NCBI GenBank assembly: GCA_963281255.1
Contig: OY725494.1
Span: forward strand, 1,563,934-1,627,933
From: Aphrocallistes beatrix
Taxonomy: Eukaryota; Porifera; Hexactinellida; Sceptrulophora; Aphrocallistidae
DNA: 64,000 bases
Reading direction: 5' to 3'
Positions 1 to 10,994 of this stretch are shown here, in pieces. The notes under the pieces were generated by a model that was not told the origin of the DNA, did no database searches, and worked only from the letters and a program-made list of their open reading frames with translations. Positions within the stretch are counted from its first letter, which is position 1. Each line of letters begins with the position of its first letter. Made by a program: the position numbers and the translations under genes.

Positions 1-3
1 ATT

Positions 4-797
4 TTGGAAAGCTGGTTAAAATGGAGATCCAGACTGGAAATCATTGATCAAAGTAACAAGTCCACAACAATTTCAATGAACTCAACAAAGAAAAGGTCTC
101 ATAGACAAATAGCGTTCAAAGTGATGCGGGGAAGGGAATCCAGTTATGCAGATCTTCTTTCCGCCATCAACAATCTGGATTATAATCCTGATGAGGATTT
201 TGAGATGGAGGAAGCTATTCTTACAGAAGTGCTAGTTCCACAAGGTGATCCAGTAGAGATTGATATGTTTTCTCCACCGTCTTACCAACCCCAAGAAGAA
301 GTTCGTATTCTAGAGGAATCTCGCGTAGCAACCCAGAAATCGGCTATTGATTCTATCTGTTTTGAATAGATAAAACAGAGGATACAATATAACAACAAGG
401 TCAATGTAGGATGGTGAGTTTAAATAGTGTTGATTTGTTATAGTGTATTAGAAAATAATGTGTTCATGACCTTCTTATTATTCAAATACTTAGTTCCTCT
501 CTGAAGAAAGATGATAAAATCCTTTATACGAATATGCCGAAACTAAAGCATTTACCTAATATAAAGAAATAACCCAAATATTTCGGACCGCTTACACTAG
601 CAGAGGTAACATATAGTCATGTTACGGTTTCAAAGAAGGAATTAGAAACCAAACATGATAAGAAAATTCCCATCCATATCGTACGACCTTACTTTGAAAG
701 ATCTGCTAAACCTCGAGGGAGGAAACGGAAAACTACAGATAATGTTAGCTGCAATAGAACTAGAATAACTAGAATTGACCAGGTAATTAAATTTTGA
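4..797 (+). pseudogene. C-terminal remnant of an INT-type (Ginger/gypsy-like) transposase
   Basis: An open stretch of 121 codons (4-369) enters from the window edge. It is acidic and low in complexity (NPDEDFEMEE, then PPSYQPQEE), like the linker behind an integrase core. After a broken stretch, 537-797 reads through one in-frame stop (570-572) as a block with F-G-P-L-T-L-A-E-V and, further on, I-P-I-H-I-V-R-P-Y-F. This resembles the GPY/F module and tail of gypsy-type integrases. The catalytic core would lie left of the window. An OTU module follows on the same strand at 1556, the order described for Ginger1 transposases (integrase, then OTU). The first part is assigned by position only; the GPF block is the firmer evidence. 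Confidence 0.5.
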
Positions 798-1555
798 GGA
801 TAGATGGATGGTCTTGAAATTATATTATGTTGTGTGAAGTACGATCTCTCTCATTTTCTAGACTCAACAACTTTTGGGATTTTCAAAAGAATCCATCTTT
901 TCCCACCTAGCCAGCCTAAAAGTAAGATTGGCTTTCATCTTTTTTCTTTTGTAACATCCCAGTTCTATATACATCAATATTTGAGGTTTAACATTACGCA
1001 TATTACGTTTAATTACGATCATTATTACGAATAATTCTGCGAACTTGTCATCCAACTGTCAATTCTATACGATTACTTCTCACTAGGAAAATCTAGTGCA
1101 AAATAAACGAAATGGAACTTTCATGACTTCCTTACACGAACAATTGCACAGCATGCAAAATAAGTTTGATAAATATTGCTCAATGCACTCATGTTTCAGT
1201 TTCTGAAAGATGAAAGAAAAAGAAGATCGGCTTGTAAGTTCTAATAGCTATATGGAATATAAAAACTCTTCTTCTTTAAAACAAACATCTGTGAGTGACC
1301 AGTCACGGACCGAAAAATGCAAAATTTGCTTGTATACTTTAATAATATAATTTTTAAAAAAAAGAGTATACGTAATGTATAGAAGAGGGATATTATCGAG
1401 ACAGTGCTAGGATAGACTATAGATCTCTACCCTCACTTTACAGTACCCAGGCTGCTCGACATACTCATAAAGTATTGTACTTTGTGGTTTGTATTCACTA
1501 TGTTTGCCGAATTATTTTTTAAATTTTCAATCAATCAAATATGTATTCTTAGACT
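798..1555. other. No gene recognised
   Basis: AT-rich sequence between the INT remnant and the OTU remnant. The short open frames (for example 804-1034) resemble no family and overlap on both strands. It may be decayed linker of the same element. Confidence 0.4.
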
Positions 1556-2045
1556 ATGCAATACTCAAATACGATGATATGGGAAATTCTTTCCGATACA
1601 GATACTCATCTTCCAGATCCATGTGCTGATTTTCCTAAAATCGTCGTTATTGATGAGAGTTGGCAACGAAGTATGTGCAATTCCATAGGGCTAAACTTCT
1701 ACTCAGATAGCAAACAACCGTCTAATATTGCTGGGCTGCTTCTGAGAGATTATGAACCTTACGAAACTGATGACATCGTAGGTGATGGCAATTGTTTATT
1801 TCGATGCCTCTCGAAAATAATTATGGGTATGATATCTCGATCAATTGCGAGTGAGGGCACATCAAAAATGGATGGTATTTTAATCTAAGCAAACGACACC
1901 CAGTGAATATCTTCTTACTGAAAATCCTGTCCACCTCAAAGGAACTTGAGGAAGTGACGTCGAAATTATGGCCGCTTCGACTATTCTTCACCCTGATATC
2001 TACGTAGCGAATAACGACAATAAGTCAAGGGTCACTAATTTGTGA
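1556..2045 (+). pseudogene. OTU cysteine-protease module, copy 1 (broken)
   Basis: OTU domains are deubiquitinase-type cysteine proteases with a Cys-His pair. The ORF 1556-1888 contains V-G-D-G-N-C-L-F-R-C-L-S, the classic OTU catalytic Cys block, at about residues 78-89. A frameshift near 1888 moves the rest to frame 1893-2045, which reads G-T-stop-G-S-D-V-E-I-M-A-A-S and then L-H-P-D-I-Y-V, the usual OTU W-G-x-D-V-E-I / D-I-Y-V segment. The stop at 1947-1949 is TGA where the family has Trp, so a TGG to TGA change is likely. The His-containing end is missing or decayed. A W-Q-R-S-M-C motif lies 44 residues before the catalytic Cys and recurs in the other two OTU copies of this window. Probably the C-terminal domain of the transposase whose remnant precedes it. 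Confidence 0.8.
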
Positions 2046-2309
2046 AGTACGCTGAGATTTCTCAGAGCTAGTACTGTTTTGAAAAATCTTTCCGGGCGTA
2101 AAATTGTCCGGCCGGACAGATTTTTCGAAATATTATACTCCTTCTTAAAAACTGTTCCACCTAATAATAGAACTTGGGAAACCATTTCATTAGTCATCAA
2201 ATCATCATATAATTTCTCATCAAAGATGACAATTCTTAAACCGAATATTATTAACCCGATGAATTTTATAGATCTAATCAATGAATGACATTAAGTAGAA
2301 AAGAAAATT

Positions 2310-2410
2310 TTTGAATCTATCTAACTACTGAATCCATCCATTATTGATGAGATAGACGATCGTACTCGGATCTGATTAAGGGCTGATTCTCTTCGATTAT
2401 CTTCGGATAT
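2310..2410 (+). repeat. Inverted-repeat arm, outer part (pairs with about 15520-15620)
   Basis: The stretch with CTACTGAAT, TTATTGATGAGATAGACGAT and the ATCTTCGGATATCTTCGG end is matched in reverse complement at about 15520-15620. The match continues, after insertions, into 5110-5440. Confidence 0.7.
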
Positions 2411-2509
2411 CTTCGGACGAAAATTATACTCTCCAATGAACGAATAGACCAGGGGTCGTTAATATAAATACTAAAATGTCTATTAAATATAAATACTAAA
2501 ATGTCAATA

Positions 2510-3018
2510 CACTCGAACCTCTCTTATCCGGGCAGTGCCGGACCGGAAGGTGCCCGGATAACAGAATTTGCCCGGATATCGGAGGTCCGGATAAGAGAGG
2601 TGCCCGTAACTCAGAAATCAACTTGAATAGCAGTTTATAGTGTTAAAACTGTCAATTTGTATAATGGGTGAGCTTAAACAATATATAGTGCCCGGAACTT
2701 AGAGGTTATTAAAATTAGAGTTCCGGATAAGAGAGGTGATTGTAAAATAGATATTCTATAAAAGAAAAGAAACTATTCCATTGCGATTGATTAATACATT
2801 TTAAGCAGTATTTATCCCTGAATATATTAGATGTCGCAATTATCTTGCCAAATTCATTACAAAGTTCATTAAATAATATTACATGATAATGATTGCTGGA
2901 ATTGTGGTTAATAATTGACTTGAAAATAGGACAATGCATATTGACTAAATGTCGAAAGGGCTGCCCGGTTGAGAGAGGTGCCCGGATATCGGAGGTCCGG
3001 ATAAGAGAGGTTCGAGTG
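2510..3018. mobile_element. Tigger/pogo-type MITE, 509 bp
   Basis: Terminal inverted repeats start CACTCGAACCTCTCTTATCC and end with its complement, directly flanked by TA on both sides (2508-2509, 3019-3020). The GGATAAGAGAGG and TGCCCGGATA motifs recur inside. TA duplication and this terminus style fit the Tc1/mariner superfamily, pogo/Tigger branch. It has no coding capacity. Confidence 0.85.
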
Positions 3019-3065
3019 TACTTCTTTAAATAATCAGGTTAGAAGTTTAGGATTTCGAGTAAATA

Positions 3066-4407
3066 ATGGCATCTGCTTGTAAAAGACGCAAAGTGGATCA
3101 GGAAAATAGTATATTTAAGGAAAGTTGGACATCAATATTTCTTTATCATGTATGGAAAATGCCATTATGCCTATTATGTTCAAAGATAGAATCTCTGCGA
3201 AGGTGAGTGACTGAGCAACAAGGTACTTTCATAAGACATAGAACAGAGTCTGATAGTAGAGATCTTTTTGCTGACATCAGTTTTTCTTCGCGAACTCTTA
3301 CTCGCCGAATTGAAGGCTTAGCCTAAGATATTAAGCCATCATTACAAAAACGTGCACAGCAATTTGAGGTCTTTGCCATTGCACTAGATGAGAGTTTCGA
3401 GTTCACTGATACTGCCCAAGTTGCTGTGTTTGTAAGAGGAATCAATGCAAATTTTGATATTACTGAAGAATTCACAAATCTCGTCTCACTGAAGGTACTA
3501 CTACTGGTGTCAATATATTTGAAGCAATCAGACATGTCATGGATGTCTTAGGCTTAAGGCTAAATAATCTTTGTGGGGTTACGACAGATGGTGCTCCAGC
3601 TATGATCGGGAAAGCGAACGGGCTGTTTCTTTAATTGAAAAAGAGATGCGAAATAATGGGATCGAAAGACAAAGTTAAGAACAATACTGTATTATTCATC
3701 TTGAAGCCTTGTGTGCGAAATCCATTAAAATGCAAGAAGTGATGCGAGTAGTTATTAAATTACTAAACTTTGTTCGCACAAGGGCATTATATCATCGACA
3801 ATTTCAGCAACTGTTAGAAGAGATGGATAGTCAATATGGCGATTTGTTATTCTATATTGAAGTGCGCTGGTTAAGTAGAGGTGCTATGTTGCAGCGAGTA
3901 TATCAGGTGAGAGATGAATTGGCCATGTTTGTGAGAGAAAAGGATATTGCAGTTCCAGAACTCAATGATCAAAATGGATGGCAGATTTTGCATTTCTGGT
4001 GGATATTATTAACTACTTAAATATTCTAAATTTGAAACTGCAAGCAAAGAATCAACTGATCAATGTTCTTTATAATCATATTTATGCCTTGGAGATGAAG
4101 TTGCAATTATGGGAATTTCAAATGAAAAAGCGAAATTTTGTTCATTTTCCTATACTCCACGCACATCAACTAATTGATAGCTCATGTTATGCGGATTTAA
4201 TATCTGATCTCAAAGAGCAATTTGTTTGTCGATTTGCAGATATTAATAATCATCTACGTAAAGAAATTTAGTTTCTTCGCTAATATATTTGATGTTGAAA
4301 TTTATGATGCCCCAGAAGAGTTACAAATGGAACTGATCGAACTTCAAAGTTCGAGTGAGCTCAAATCTAAATTTCAGGATGTCAATATATTAGCATTTAC
4401 TATGTAA
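3066..4407 (+). pseudogene. hAT transposase pseudogene (GTF2IRD2/ZBED-like lineage)
   Basis: Reading from ATG 3066 with stops and frameshifts gives an almost complete hAT-like protein. A short Cys-containing N-terminus is followed by F-A-I-A-L-D-E-S (first catalytic Asp), T-D-T-A-Q-V-A-V-F-V-R-G, V-T-T-D-G-A-P-A-M-I-G (second catalytic Asp block, about 3580-3612), and the hAT helix E-V-R-W-L-S-R-G near 3864-3885. The C-terminal part runs to the stop at 4405-4407. Pieces open in one frame are 3709-4020, 3978-4271 and 4222-4407. At least two in-frame stops and three frameshifts break it, so it is long dead. This lineage also gave rise to domesticated vertebrate genes; nothing here suggests domestication. 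No termini were identified. Confidence 0.85.
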
Positions 4408-4446
4408 TATACGTACTAGTACGTAAACAATTAAAATATTTTCATG

Positions 4447-4924
4447 CACTGTCTGGCCAAAAGTATTGGAACACCCCGAATTTTCTCATAATAATAATAA
4501 TAAAATGGGCATAATTGTGAAGGAGAATCCATCCAAATTTTGCCATTTAATGCTTTTCTGATATTAAATTCGTGTTCTACACATTCGAATCATTTGAATT
4601 ATCTAGGATATAAGCTTTCTGAAGATAGTTTATTTACGAAAGCTAATATTTGTACATCTCGAGCCAATTGTCACAAATAAAAACCACTATACATGATGGT
4701 GATATGTGGCATACGGCCCCCATGGTGATAAAAAATTGCTTTCGGATGCAATAAGTCCTTAGAAATATAATATATGGGTAATTCGAATACGTAGAACACG
4801 GATCTTATATCAGAAATGCAGTAAATGGCATAGTTTGAATGAATTCTCATTGACCAAAATACCAATTTTATTACTATTATGATGGGAAAATTTGGGCTGT
4901 TCCAATACTTTTGGCCAGGTAGTG
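4447..4924. mobile_element. Tc1-type fold-back MITE, 478 bp
   Basis: Left end CACTGTCTGGCCAAAAGTAT, right end complementary to CACTACCTGGCCAAAAGTAT followed by TA (4925-4926). The left TA has decayed to TG. The two halves are complementary over roughly 200 bp each, so a transcript could fold into a long hairpin. It sits just behind the hAT pseudogene. Confidence 0.85.
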
Positions 4925-5109
4925 TATATACTTATTGGAAGCTCTTAAAAACTATATGATATGCATCCTTTATTAGACATTTTTATAACAAGTTGAAAAT
5001 AATACGTAAATATTGAAATAAAATATGACATTTTAGACAGACGATATCTCCTCCGGCCCGCGGGGTTGTAGAGGTTAGGCAATTTGTCCCGTAAACTGAA
5101 AAGTTTGCC

Positions 5110-5440
5110 GATCCCTGAATAACTCTGAGTATCCGGAAAGGAGAATTTCAGTTATTTGTTTCTGTGCTGGAGATGAATTGTTTTCGACATTTCTGCATTC
5201 TCGATCCTGAGATAGTTTTTTTTCATCATAAATAATATTGGGATGATTGTTTCAACTTCTGTTTCTTCCCTACATTTTCGACATTTCTGTGTACTTGATT
5301 GAATTTGATAGTCAAGTGTATTTTGACAATTTGTTACAAAGCTGTTGAAGTTTGTTAGATATAAAGATTTCTGTGTATTCGAGTAGCAAGACTAACACTT
5401 TATTTCAATTTGGTATGAATAGTAACCCAAATGTGAATTA
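5110..5440 (+). repeat. Inverted-repeat arm, inner part (pairs with 15105-15445)
   Basis: About 330 bp, including GAGTATCCGGAAAGGAGAAT and TACATTTTCGACATTTCTGT, are found in reverse complement at 15105-15445. With the 2310-2410 block this forms one arm broken by later insertions (Tigger MITE, hAT, Tc1 MITE). Confidence 0.8.
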
Positions 5441-5929
5441 ATATGATATTTTTTAAACATCTGTCCACCCGGACTTATTTACTTTCCTACAAATTGTCTG
5501 GATCGAAAAAACTCCGTCCTATTATCAGAACTCATGAGGCCATATTGGTATTTATCAAATATCATGAAAATATGTTTATGCACTTTGAGATTTTGTGTGC
5601 TTCCTATATTATTATATTGGATCTATATGATCCAATATAATAATATAGTAGCACAGTACTAAAATGAGTGCTGGTGTCCGGTCGGCCGGCCGTAAGTGGT
5701 GCACAGACCAGAGTATAAAAGATATCACCCTGAATTTTTTTGTGAAGCTACGGAAATAAATATATGTTGTAGAAAGTGTTGTGTAGATGACTTTACAAAA
5801 CTATGCTAATTAATTATGCTGACGTCATCATGATGACACAGCCAAAAATTTACATCCACAATTTTCATCCTACAAACTTTAATTGATGTAAAAATTAATC
5901 TAAGATATTTAAATTATTGATAAATAAAG
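5441..5929. other. No gene recognised
   Basis: AT-rich sequence with a small palindrome near 5616-5650 (TATATTATTATATTGGATC read toward its complement across TATATGATCC). No family resemblance seen. Confidence 0.35.
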
Positions 5930-6037
5930 TCCCTCACGGACGGGCTAGAAGTGTGCTTCCACATTCCTTGGATGAAGACATAGTAGATGTCATCTCAGGA
6001 ATTTGGAAGCACACTTATAGCCCGTCTGTGAGGGGTT
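5930..6037. repeat. Short fold-back hairpin, about 50-bp arms
   Basis: CCCTCACGGACGGGCTAGAA near the left end is answered by TTATAGCCCGTCTGTGAGGG at the right; the arms differ at only a few positions around a small loop near 5980-5990. It may be a tiny MITE or the tip of a larger one. It lies immediately before a Helitron-like fragment and the INT pseudogene. Confidence 0.75.
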
Positions 6038-6050
6038 TTTATTCTTACAA

Positions 6051-6094
6051 CAAGCGCGCTTCGATTGCTTGCGCTGCGCGGCTGGCGGACACTG
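6051..6094 (-). mobile_element. Helitron-like repeat, 3'-end fragment
   Basis: The GC-rich end of the dispersed repeat family described at 21142-21681 (CAAGCGCGCTTCGATTGCTT and the following GGCGGACACTG), cut off after 44 bp. Confidence 0.7.
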
Positions 6095-6097
6095 ATA

Positions 6098-7194
6098 AAC
6101 TATATTTCGAAATTGGAGATTCTCAGTCATTGGTAATTAGGGTATGTGTACTTACCAAAATACTATCAGAAATACACAATTCACACCAATGTGCTGGATA
6201 TACATACGCTTTAGCTAAGGGTCGATATTATTGGCCTAGTTGTATAAAGACAATACGTATGTGAGAAATTGCGAAGGCTGTCAAAGAAACGCCAGTTCAC
6301 TAAAGAGACCAAATGAACCACTCCAGCCTATGCCTGTGATAGCTCGAGCTTGGTATAGAGTAGGCATGGATCTGACTGGTCCTCTAATACAATCTGAAGG
6401 CTATCAATACATTTCAACGATGGTCGACCACTTTACAAAATGGGTAGAAACAAGACCACTAAAGAGCAAAGCCACTGATGAAGTTTCCAGGGGAGTGTAA
6501 ACTATGTATTGTTCCAAGGGTGCACCAGTCCATATAATAGGTGACAACGAGGGTGAATTTAGAAGCACATTAATGGATCATTTACAAAAATATACAATTG
6601 TCGGTTAATATTTACAGCTCCTTACAGTCCTCGAACAAACGGAATAACAGAATCCTACCACAAAGCTGTTAAAAATTACTTGATAAAATAGTTTGAACAA
6701 AAAGACAGGTGGCTCCAAGTCTAGAACACATAACATTTTCACTTAATGTACGAAAATTCAACAGGATATTCGGCCTTCGAACTAATGCATATTTTGAGAA
6801 ACCCACGATTACCCAATGAAGTGGCCGATATATTTGAGCAAGAAGTTTTAGACTGCGAAGAACATGAAACAGATTATAGTTGGGGTGATGATTCAAAACT
6901 AATGGAATTTAATTATAAAATTCATGAGATCAAGGAAATTGTATATGAAAATGCCTGCAAAAAACTCGTTTAATATAAGATTAAAATGAAAAAAACAATT
7001 TGACAAAAGGTTGTCCCAATTTCACACGAAATTTGAACACAACGATCAAGTACGTACTTGTAATTAATCATGTAAGAAGAAAGAGTCAACTAGAAAACCG
7101 TTGGATAGGTCCTTTTCTTGTTATTAAAATATACCAGAATGAAATCTTAGTGAAGAAGGTGGGAAGCCTCTGCGCTTTAAACATTCGCAAGTAA
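6098..7194 (+). pseudogene. INT-type transposase/integrase pseudogene
   Basis: Pieces in three frames read in order. An H2C2 zinc module comes first (I-H-N-S-H-Q-C-A-G then V-R-N-C-E-G-C-Q-R). The DDE core follows: G-M-D-L-T-G-P with catalytic Asp near 6367, I-I-G-D-N-E-G-E-F near 6534-6560 with the second Asp, and S-P-R-T-N-G-I-T-E-S near 6628-6656 with the Glu. A spacer with S-T-G-Y-S-A-F-E-L-M comes next, and finally N-R-W-I-G-P-F-L-V-I, the GPY/F module, near 7099-7128. All three catalytic acids are still visible, but several stops and frameshifts inactivate it. No reverse transcriptase, RNase H or LTR is seen nearby, so it could be a Ginger-like DNA transposon or a retrotransposon fragment. 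Confidence 0.8.
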
Positions 7195-7366
7195 GTTTTA
7201 TTCTCTGCAAATTTCAGTTTTGATAATCCGAAATTGTTAAAAGTATAATGTATGCACATTATAGTCATCTATGAACAAATTCTATTATTGTATGCTTGTA
7301 TGTAGCAATCACCTCAAAGTGGGTAACGAGCACTTCTATTAATGCTTACCTGGAAGCAAACTTCCA

Positions 7367-7451
7367 TTAAGGTTGGCCTTTCCTATAATAGCTAACTTTT
7401 GAATTTTTCAACCGATTCATTTAAAATTTTCAGTGCAGATTTGCATTTACT
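7367..7451. mobile_element. Possible terminus of the TTAA fold-back family
   Basis: TTAA at 7367-7370 is followed by GGTTGGCCTTTCC, close to the GGTTGGTGTTTCC terminus of the family at 18805-20023. No matching right end is assured; the nearest complementary end with TTAA is at 15008. Confidence 0.4.
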
Positions 7452-7577
7452 TAACTCTATTACATGGACCAGGGATATATTCTAGCTATGACGGTTTACT
7501 TACCATCTTTGTTATGGCTTCACACTTTATACTTCCTATTATACAACTACATTTTATTAGTATTCACATCGGAAACA
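7452..7577 (+). repeat. Inverted-repeat arm (pairs with 13456-13588)
   Basis: About 125 bp including ACATGGACCAGGGATATATT and TTATGGCTTCACACTTTATA recur in reverse complement at 13456-13588 with few differences. Either terminal repeats of one roughly 6-kb element that holds the minus-strand INT and OTU remnants, or two solo copies. Confidence 0.8.
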
Positions 7578-7735
7578 ATGAATTACTTAAACCCTGAGTT
7601 AAACATGGATTTTTTACTGTTAGCACGATGCATTTGATTTAATTGAAATATAAATAATGAAAAGTCTAAAATAATCTAAAACATGGATTAATTAAATAGT
7701 AACTATTATTCTATAACAATTGCATCACTAAAACT

Positions 7736-8309
7736 TTATAAATTGTAAAAAGAAGAATATCGACAATGTATGAGGTCGATCACTGGCTCATAGTGATAAT
7801 CAGAGTGGTTAACTAAATAAAAAGCTGGATTGCTGTACTTGTGGTAGTTGGAACAATATCTATACCACGTTGAATGACATTCTTTTCTTCTGGGATGAGA
7901 TTGGAGATTAGATACGAATATGTCTACACTAAGCATTTTAGAAAAAGTTATTATCTCAACATCTGCACCCCAGATCTTATCCGAATGCAGTAAGTTTTTC
8001 AAATTTGGTCTCCAAGTATCGGGAAACAAAACTTGCGCCTTCTGTAACCATTAAGCGACAAATTTCCGCGGGAATTTTTGAATAACTATCTTGAGACCCT
8101 ATTAAGATGGCTGATAAGGCACGAAACAAACAATTACCATCTCCAACAATTGGTAGCTCTTCCAAAGGTATGACATTCTCTAATTCTTCCCCCACATAAG
8201 TGCTTGCTTGTATTAATGCGATTTCATGGGTAAAGCCAAGTTGAGCACACTTTGATCTTAACCAATTAGGTTGTGGTGGTGTATAGTGTGGCTCATCGCT
8301 TTGTGGATC
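7736..8309 (-). pseudogene. OTU cysteine-protease module, copy 2 (one frameshift)
   Basis: Read leftward, 8309-7977 gives P-N-W-L-R-S-K-C, then I-V-G-D-G-N-C-L-F-R-A-L-S with the catalytic Cys. After a frameshift in the overlap 7977-8029 the other frame gives I-W-G-A-D-V-E-I-I-T-F-S and V-D-I-F-V, then N-H-S-D-Y-H-Y-E-P-V with the catalytic His, ending at 7736. This is the most complete OTU domain in the window; both catalytic residues are present. The Trp of the W-x-x-S-x-C motif lies 44 residues before the Cys, exactly as in copy 1. The INT pseudogene at 9780-11080 lies upstream on the same strand, so this fits the C-terminal OTU domain of a Ginger1-like transposase separated by later insertions. 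Confidence 0.87.
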
Positions 8310-8772
8310 TGGAGATCATATTTGCATAGGAGAGTATTATCTTTTAGATATTTTCCAAGGATCTTTTTCTCCAGAAACTCGACTATCTACAAATAAGAGA
8401 TTAAAAAGTAAATATTTCTTATATTTAAATTGAAAGAAGTTATTCTTTTATGTGCAGCTCCTATCTATCTATTATGGGAGATGCCTTAAGGCATGGACGG
8501 CGTGTAACGTCCGTACACGCGATCCAAAGAATCTAGTGGATCTGATTTGTACAACCACGGACTGAACATAACTTACAAAATATAAGATGTACACCTAGGT
8601 CCTAGGGTAACAATTGTTCATATTTTCTTTGGGTTTAAGCATATTGTATGCTAGAAAAGAGATCCCAACGACCTGCAGCTAATATGAATATTCAAAAGTT
8701 TAATAGCATATCTCCCCGAGTCCTATTTAAACGGATTTGGTGGATTGCACAAGTCCACAGTATATTACAATA

Positions 8773-9118
8773 CAAGCGCGCTTCGCTTGCTTGCACTGCG
8801 CGGCTGGCGGACACTTTGTGGGCGCCTGGGGTCACATTGATTAAATATAAGAGAGATACCATCTCTAAATCATCTACCATACTGTCATAATCGATATCAC
8901 CAAATTTGTCAATTTTTAAAATTTTTGATGCGAATGATGACGTCATAACAAAGTAATGAGTCATTATTTTTTGATGATTGTTGCATCATATGTGAAGACT
9001 ATTAATATACACATTCTATTAAAATTTCAGCCTTCTATCATTTAAAATAGCTGAGTTATAGGTGAAATTTCTAATTATAAAAAAGGTGACTAAAGTATGA
9101 AAATTGATCGTCGACACA
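8773..9118 (-). mobile_element. Helitron-like repeat, 5'-truncated copy
   Basis: Starts with the GC-rich terminal block CAAGCGCGCTTCGCTTGCTT, continues with the family body (GAGATACCATCTCTAAA, a single TGACGTCA near 8939, TGAGTCAT near 8958) and fades out near 9118, before the usual 5' end. Confidence 0.8.
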
Positions 9119-9261
9119 ATCGTTTAAATAGATATGAGCAGGCTCGGATTTAGGGGTGCGGGCTGAAACTACTTTGACTAAATAAAGCGCTGCACAATAT
9201 CCCCTTTAGATGTGTACCTCTCTAGCACCCCATATGTCTCGTTCTAATATTAAAGTAAGTT

Positions 9262-9357
9262 TGGATAAACCGATAGTAAAGATAAACTGATAGTGAGAAT
9301 AAACCGATAAGAATAAACCGTTGTCAGAATAAACCGATAGTAAGGATAACCTGGTGT
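9262..9357. repeat. Short degenerate tandem repeat
   Basis: Five irregular units of about 14-20 bp built on AGAATAAACCGATAGTAA. No function suggested. Confidence 0.55.
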
Positions 9358-10355
9358 AAAAAACCAAACGGTTTCGACTGTATTTTAATTAAATATTCCA
9401 ACAATTCTTCCTCTCCCAAAACACCCCTTTCCCTCGCTCTTTACGCTGCAGCTCTGACTGTACATATCTACTGTATTATTAATTCTATCAGCATATTATG
9501 CCACCCCCCAAAAAAGAAACTATATGAAAATAATTTTAAATATGAAATCGATATTCAATGAGAACGAGTACATAGTTATCACTCCATGTCAGAACTCAGA
9601 TCTAAGAAATCTCCGAAATTTCTCGATATCAACGCACCTGAGCAACCATTTCTAAATTTTGGCCCGTATGTTCGATGAGTAGTAGAGTTAAATATAACTA
9701 GTATGATAATGTTCTAATAATTAATTACTTTTGTTTCACGGCAATAGTATTTTTTTGAAAAGTAGATGGGGTATCTACTAAGTTTGCCTTTGATTAGAGT
9801 AACTAGATGACTGTCTGTAATGCTGGAGATTTTAAACGGTCCTTTGTAGATTAGTTTCTCTTTCGTGCCAGGCATTTTCATTTCTTTATCCTTGGCATGT
9901 TTCTGGTGTACTCAAGGTCTGATGGCCAATCGGTTGTACATTCTGTTTCGACAGTTAATTCATTATGAATATCATCAACATCTTCATTAGGTTGTTCAGT
10001 CACATCTAGATTTAATCGGCGGGGGAGAGGCAAATGATCGAAATGACGACCGAACATGAGTTCGAAAGGGCTGTATTTAGTTGCTCGTTTCCTGTGTATG
10101 TTTGCTGACAAACAAGCAGGTTGAAGCTTGAATGGACACTCGAAATCTTTTTCATATATGAACTTGGCGAGTTTTCTAAATAATAACAATATCAAATTCT
10201 TTCGATCAAATAGCAGTTTTTCATTCATACCTTTTAATTATTTTATTATGGGCTTCGACCAAATCATTCGACTGTGGGTAGTAGGCAGTAGTGGAGTGAT
10301 CGTCAACATTCAGTCCATTATGGAATAGTTTGAATTCCTATGAATAAATAATAGA

Positions 10356-10573
10356 CCGTATTTACTCGAATAATCACCCCACTAAAGAGTTGGAAAAATG
10401 TATTAAACCCTCTTAGAATGAAGATTTATAGCTAATTATTGCTTCTTTCCACTAATCGAATTACTTGGTTGATTAAATTCATTATAAATTCTCTTGTTCG
10501 CAAAATAATACTCCTCCATCAGGAAAGAGGATAAAAATAATAATCGCCCCAGCTAAATTTCGAGTAAATACGG
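10356..10573. mobile_element. MITE, 218 bp, CCGTATTTACTCGAA termini
   Basis: Begins CCGTATTTACTCGAATAATC and ends with TTCGAGTAAATACGG followed by TA. Short inverted termini and the TA flank on one side suggest a Tc1/mariner-type MITE. Nested in the INT pseudogene. Confidence 0.7.
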
Positions 10574-10806
10574 TATTCGCGTATTTCTAAAAAAGCAAAG
10601 ATTGTCACGGTTTCTTGATTTGGCGAGAAAAGAGGTTTTACTAACTGCTATCAATATATAGACTCACCTTACTCGTGAATTCTGTGCCCTGATCATGCTG
10701 TATAATAGCAGAGACACCAAAAATGAGATAAATCTCAGGCAGAACATCAATTACTGATTGTGTTGTCTTTGTAAATAAAGGTCGAGCAACGACAAACTTA
10801 CTTATA

Positions 10807-10994
10807 CAGTAGAACTCGGTTAGTACGTACTCGGGATAAGACGTACTTCGGCTTAGTACGTACTCATTTCTCTGAACCAAAATTCATTTATTATATAGAT
10901 TCCTATGTAATATCAACTCGGTTAGTACGTACTTACGGATAGTACGTACTTTTTTCCGCTTCCCGGAGGGGTACGTACTAACCGAGTTCTACTG
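10807..10994. mobile_element. Tigger/pogo-type MITE, 188 bp
   Basis: Left end CAGTAGAACTCGGTTAGTAC, right end its complement, TA on both sides (10805-10806, 10995-10996). Inside, the motif TTAGTACGTAC recurs. It splits the INT core exactly between its first and second catalytic Asp blocks. Confidence 0.88.

Noticed and set aside
2000-2281. Minus-strand gene of 93 residues
   Set aside because: It overlaps the OTU remnant on the other strand and a short AT-rich inverted segment (2085-2260), where both strands are open by chance.
6098-7194. LTR retrotransposon
   Set aside because: Only INT-type sequence is seen; no reverse transcriptase, RNase H, protease, primer-binding site or direct terminal repeats nearby. 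A retrotransposon origin cannot be excluded but is not supported.
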